From positions 1 through 8,847 of the forward strand of contig JACQNW010000018.1 in assembly GCA_016202845.1 (NCBI GenBank): a stretch of DNA of 8,847 nt, in the 5' to 3' direction. The number at the start of each line of letters is the position of its first letter. Within the stretch, counting starts at the first letter, position 1. A program made the translations under genes and the position numbers. Origin of the DNA: Candidatus Aenigmatarchaeota archaeon (GTDB lineage: Archaea > Aenigmatarchaeota > Aenigmatarchaeia > GW2011-AR5). The notes below the pieces were generated by a model, which was not told the DNA's origin, ran no database searches, and saw only the letters and a program-made list of their open reading frames with translations. This document shows, in pieces, positions 5,750 through 8,847 of this stretch.

Positions 5750-8204
5750 ACTTTTTGAATCGTATGTTGATTTCTATGCTTTCGATTGCCTGCTCAAGGC
5801 TTTTCCTGATATGATCATGCTTCCTTTTTTTGAAAAATGCTATAATTTCCCTTTTATAATTCTCTTGGCTAAAAGTCCCGAGATTGTCGACTAATTTCTC
5901 CAAAAGTTTTACATTACCGCCTCTCCCATATCGTTTTTCCAACCTGTCCCAGTTGTTTTTTGTCCACTCCCAAGCCAATTCCAGTGCATTCGGATTGTCA
6001 AAAAGTCTTGCCACAAAAACAGGCAGGTCGTGAGGTTTAACATGCTCTGAAAAAGTAAGGCTTGTAGCTTCTTTTAGCAGCGGCTTGTCAGAAAAATTTG
6101 CTAATGCAGCCAGCAGCCTTCTTTTTTCTTCTGGTATTTCTGTATTTTTGTACAGGTCAAAAAGTGTCCTGTAGGTTTTCCTGTCTCCATTCCATGCCAG
6201 AGCCAAATAGATAGGGCCCTTTATGTCTGGATGAATATCTCTTCCGCTGGAAAATCTTTTTCTTGCTTCATTGACCACTGTCATGTTTCCGATTCTTGCA
6301 TATGCAGCAAGAACTGACGCTCTGAGCAATGCATCTGTCTCTTTTTCTCCTTTTACTGGGTCATATCCAACATCCGCTAATATTGAGTCGTACAATTTTG
6401 ATGCCACAGACCTTGCTCTTTCTTTCAGGGGGCCTTCTAGCAGAACAAATGCTTTGTAAAGGTGGTCTGACATGTCCTTGCGCACAATGAAGTCTTTATC
6501 ATCAAGAAAGCCCTCTATCAAATCAAGGTATTTGCTGAATTTTATTTTGCATGCTCTTGACAGTGCAAACATGTCATTTAACAGCCCCCATTTGTCAAAT
6601 GCCGGGATCTTTTTCTGGGCGGCTGCATTTTTTAATGCTTCAACATTCTCCTCATCGTACACAACCCTGTAAAATCCTGTTTTGCCATGGTTAGCAACAA
6701 AGAATTTTGGTTCTTTTTCCAAGTCTATTTTTTTTGACAGGGTATCAAAAATTACCGATGTTGAAATGACATCAGAATAGATTTTTACAGGTATCTTCCA
6801 TTTTGACTTTTGTATGCCGGGAAGGTAAGAAAAACTTTTTTGCGAAATCATAAGGCGTGACCCATCTTTTCTCACATTTAAGATAGGAAATCCTTTGGAT
6901 TTTACCCATTTGGACATCAAGCTTTTTACATCAAATTTTGAAGAGAAAGAGAGTCCGTCCCAAAGGTCTTTGGTTTCGGCATTTGAGTACTTGTTGTCAG
7001 AAATATATTTTGCAATCCCCTGCCTAAAAATTTCTTCTCCGAGGTGCGTTTCAAGCATGCGTATTATGCTGGCCCCTTTGTTATAGCTTATTGAGTCAAA
7101 AATCTCATTTAACTCGTGTGGTTTTTCTACATTCACTTCGATTGGATGTGAGCTTTTTAGGGCATCGAGATAAAGTGCGCCTGTTGTTGTTGAACTGACA
7201 AACTGTTCCCATATGTTCCATTCTGGGTAAAGTTCATCAGTAGCTTTGAAAGCCATCCATGTTGCAAAACTCTCATTAAGCCATAAATTATTCCACCATT
7301 TCATTGTAACAAGGTTTCCAAACCACTGGTGTGCCAATTCATGCGCGATTATTTCGACTATTCGCTGTTTTCGCGCAGTTGAGTTTATTTTCTTATCAAA
7401 CAGCAGCTCCACTTCTCGAAATGTTATTGCACCCCAGTTTTCCATCGCTCCTGACGCAAAATCGGGTATTGCAATCAAATCAATCTTTGGAAGAGGGTAT
7501 TTTATGCCGAAATAATGATTGTAATAGGCGAGAACTTTCTTTGTACAGTCTAATGCAAATTTCCCATGCTTGGATTTCCCGTTTAAAGCTGCGAACCTCA
7601 CCTCTATATCCTCATACTTGTCTGCCAAAAATTCAAATTCTCCTACTCCCATGTATACGAGATAAGTTGACATTTTGGGCGTTGTGTAAAATATGCTTTT
7701 TTTCTTGCCTTCTGACAAAACTTCCTGCTTAACAGGCATGTTTGAAATCACAACAAAACTTTTCTGCGCTGTGATTGTTATGTCAAATGTTGCTTTCATT
7801 GCTGGTTCATCAAAGCATGGGAATGCGCGCCTTGCGTCTGCTGGCTCAAACTGTGTTGTTGCCAGGTGCTTCTTCCCTTTTTTTGTCTTATAGGAGCTCT
7901 TGTAAAATCCGGCAAGGCTTTCCTGTAAAGGTGCTTCAAACTCTATTTCCAGCAAATGTTTCCCTTTTATTTTCTTGTCCGTGATTATTTTCATTTCCTC
8001 TGCATTCTTATCCAAGACAAATTTAACATGGGTTCCGTTTATTTTGCAGTTTTTGACGTTTAGTTCAGCTGAATTCAGTACAAAGCTCCTGCAGGGGGTT
8101 TTTATTTCCAATTGTATTGTCTCACGGCCGGAAAAAGCAAGCGCATCCATATCTACATTGAAGTCAATCTTATAGCTTATTGGGCAAACATTTGATGAAA
8201 GCAT
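5733..8204 (-). CDS. M1 family zinc aminopeptidase (tricorn-factor F2/F3-like)
   Basis: A cytosolic metallo-aminopeptidase that removes N-terminal residues from peptides, probably finishing breakdown of proteasome products as shown for archaeal tricorn interacting factors. From the ATG at 8202-8204 it has 823 residues. The exopeptidase motif GAMENWG is at 252-258 and the zinc site HELAH at 288-292. The third ligand Glu311, in WLNESFATW, follows at the standard 18-residue gap, and Tyr374 in SYNKGAS is the expected transition-state Tyr. The N-terminal beta domain (ending before about 200) and a long helical C-terminal ERAP1-like region are both present, so the enzyme is full length and intact. 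The frame opens at ATG 8258, but the 18 extra residues (Asn/Ile-rich) precede the normal family start NVCPISYKIDF, and a TATA-like box lies 26 nt before 8204. It has no signal peptide. The CBS gene lies upstream on the same strand. Confidence 0.95.
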   Translation of the reverse strand: MLSSNVCPISYKIDFNVDMDALAFSGRETIQLEIKTPCRSFVLNSAELNVKNCKINGTHVKFVLDKNAEEMKIITDKKIKGKHLLEIEFEAPLQESLAGFYKSSYKTKKGKKHLATTQFEPADARRAFPCFDEPAMKATFDITITAQKSFVVISNMPVKQEVLSEGKKKSIFYTTPKMSTYLVYMGVGEFEFLADKYEDIEVRFAALNGKSKHGKFALDCTKKVLAYYNHYFGIKYPLPKIDLIAIPDFASGAMENWGAITFREVELLFDKKINSTARKQRIVEIIAHELAHQWFGNLVTMKWWNNLWLNESFATWMAFKATDELYPEWNIWEQFVSSTTTGALYLDALKSSHPIEVNVEKPHELNEIFDSISYNKGASIIRMLETHLGEEIFRQGIAKYISDNKYSNAETKDLWDGLSFSSKFDVKSLMSKWVKSKGFPILNVRKDGSRLMISQKSFSYLPGIQKSKWKIPVKIYSDVISTSVIFDTLSKKIDLEKEPKFFVANHGKTGFYRVVYDEENVEALKNAAAQKKIPAFDKWGLLNDMFALSRACKIKFSKYLDLIEGFLDDKDFIVRKDMSDHLYKAFVLLEGPLKERARSVASKLYDSILADVGYDPVKGEKETDALLRASVLAAYARIGNMTVVNEARKRFSSGRDIHPDIKGPIYLALAWNGDRKTYRTLFDLYKNTEIPEEKRRLLAALANFSDKPLLKEATSLTFSEHVKPHDLPVFVARLFDNPNALELAWEWTKNNWDRLEKRYGRGGNVKLLEKLVDNLGTFSQENYKREIIAFFKKRKHDHIRKSLEQAIESIEINIRFKKFNSAP

Positions 8205-8223
8205 TGACGAATTTGTATTTATG

Positions 8224-8235
8224 ATTTTAAATAAT
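8224..8235 (-). promoter_or_regulatory. TATA-like box for the aminopeptidase
   Basis: The minus strand reads ATTATTTAAAAT, centred about 26 nt before ATG 8204, giving a leaderless message. A competing TATA-like box (AAATTTATAA on the minus strand, 8261-8270) would start transcription near 8239. Either one places the ATG at 8258 upstream of the start site, so both favour 8204. Confidence 0.5.
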
Positions 8236-8315
8236 TGGTTTATTTGGTGCAATGTCATCTTTATAAATTTTAATATTGTAGATAAAGACTTTTGATATTT
8301 TTTTGCATGTGCATT

Positions 8316-8837
8316 TTACCCTTTGCACTCCTCACAGATGTATTCGCCTTCTATTTCTCCAACGCTGTCGTCATAATTGCCGCAAGCTTCACATTGCGCA
8401 TATTCGCTCATGTCTGCAGGAGGCACTCCGCCCATTTTAAGCCTTTCAAGAAGAACTTCAAACAGAGCGGGCTCCACATTCAGGACGTCATTATTTGTTA
8501 TTATGCCTACCAGGCTTCCTTTGTCAAATACAAGGATCTTTTCAATCTTTTTCTGGACCATTAGTTTTGCAGCTGCTTCTATATTCATCCTTGGAGAAAT
8601 ATTTACAAGGTCTGTAGTCATTATATCTTGCAGTTTGTTGCCTCTTTTGTCAGCAACATGCTTGTATACGATATCAGAAGTTGTGACAATGCCGACAACA
8701 TTTTTGTCAGATTTCACGACAACGCTGCCTATTTTGTTGTCACGCATTATTTTTGCAGCTTTTTCAATATTTTCATCAGGTCCAAGAGACTTTATGTCAG
8801 TCTTCATTACCTCTCCAACAAGGACATTGAATCTCAT
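8316..8837 (-). CDS. CBS-pair protein with C-terminal zinc ribbon
   Basis: Probably a regulatory protein: paired CBS domains bind adenine nucleotides or similar ligands and often sense energy state. The 173-residue protein has CBS 1 at about 8-65 (VGEVMKTDIKSLGPDENI, then GIVTTSDIV at 49-57) and CBS 2 at about 69-122 (LQDIMTTDLVNISPRMNI, then GIITNNDVL at 111-119). After a linker, Cys149-x2-Cys152 and Cys168-x2-Cys171 form a short treble-clef or ribbon-like zinc site, 15 residues apart. There is no catalytic domain, so it may act through a partner protein or nucleic acid; the target is unknown. The ATG at 8835-8837 precedes the conserved first CBS strand and leaves 10 bases of window, so its promoter is not visible. 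It is on the same strand as the aminopeptidase, about 110 nt upstream of its start, but the aminopeptidase seems to have its own TATA-like box. Confidence 0.9.
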   Translation of the reverse strand: MRFNVLVGEVMKTDIKSLGPDENIEKAAKIMRDNKIGSVVVKSDKNVVGIVTTSDIVYKHVADKRGNKLQDIMTTDLVNISPRMNIEAAAKLMVQKKIEKILVFDKGSLVGIITNNDVLNVEPALFEVLLERLKMGGVPPADMSEYAQCEACGNYDDSVGEIEGEYICEECKG

Positions 8838-8847
8838 GAAAACTAAA

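Noticed and set aside
8298..8313. TGCA-TG-TGCA next to a T run as a terminator of the CBS gene
   Set aside because: The T run is on the plus strand, so on the CBS transcript it would be an A run, and the hairpin is only 4 bp with a 2-nt loop.

Overview
The window looks archaeal. It carries an archaeal-type DnaG primase (TOPRIM protein with the conserved N-terminal IFGQTEG / DLDLREL / TGRIGRI blocks). It has AT-rich TATA-like elements placed about 25-36 nt upstream of several start codons, and one near-perfect archaeal ribosome binding site (GAGGTGAT). It also has a tricorn-factor-like M1 aminopeptidase and a CBS-pair/zinc-ribbon protein of a kind common in archaea. The lineage cannot be fixed from this sequence; a low-GC euryarchaeal or DPANN-type genome would fit, but that is only an impression.

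Layout. Positions 1-3776 form a cell-surface sugar locus. It has two arms that diverge from a 65-nt control region around 2301-2365. The leftward arm is rmlD, then rmlA (ATGA stop/start overlap), then a family 2 glycosyltransferase that runs off the left edge. The rightward arm is an RmlC-like cupin followed after 4 nt by rmlB. The four sugar-nucleotide enzymes could take glucose-1-phosphate to dTDP-L-rhamnose or a close relative, and the adjacent glycosyltransferase may use that donor or another. A 114-nt convergent T-rich spacer (3777-3890) separates this locus from housekeeping genes: dnaG (leftward), then a 255-nt AT-rich spacer with divergent promoters and two short palindromes, then an unrecognised 144-residue protein (rightward). 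That ORF overlaps tail-to-tail, by 17 nt, a large M1 zinc aminopeptidase (leftward). A CBS-domain/zinc-ribbon protein (leftward) closes the window.

Expression signals. Several genes seem to be made from leaderless or nearly leaderless transcripts, with a TATA-like box 26-36 nt before the ATG and no Shine-Dalgarno sequence: rmlD, the RmlC-like gene, the glycosyltransferase, the 144-residue ORF and the aminopeptidase. dnaG instead has a strong SD. These signals change three start codons from the longest open frame: RmlC-like to 2366, dnaG to 5060 and the aminopeptidase to 8204.

I see no CRISPR array, tRNA, rRNA, transposase, integrase or obvious defence system. The points most worth following are the shared TATA-like element between the two rml arms, the RmlC-like enzyme that lacks one family His, the palindromes in the dnaG/144-aa ORF spacer, and the unknown ORF itself.
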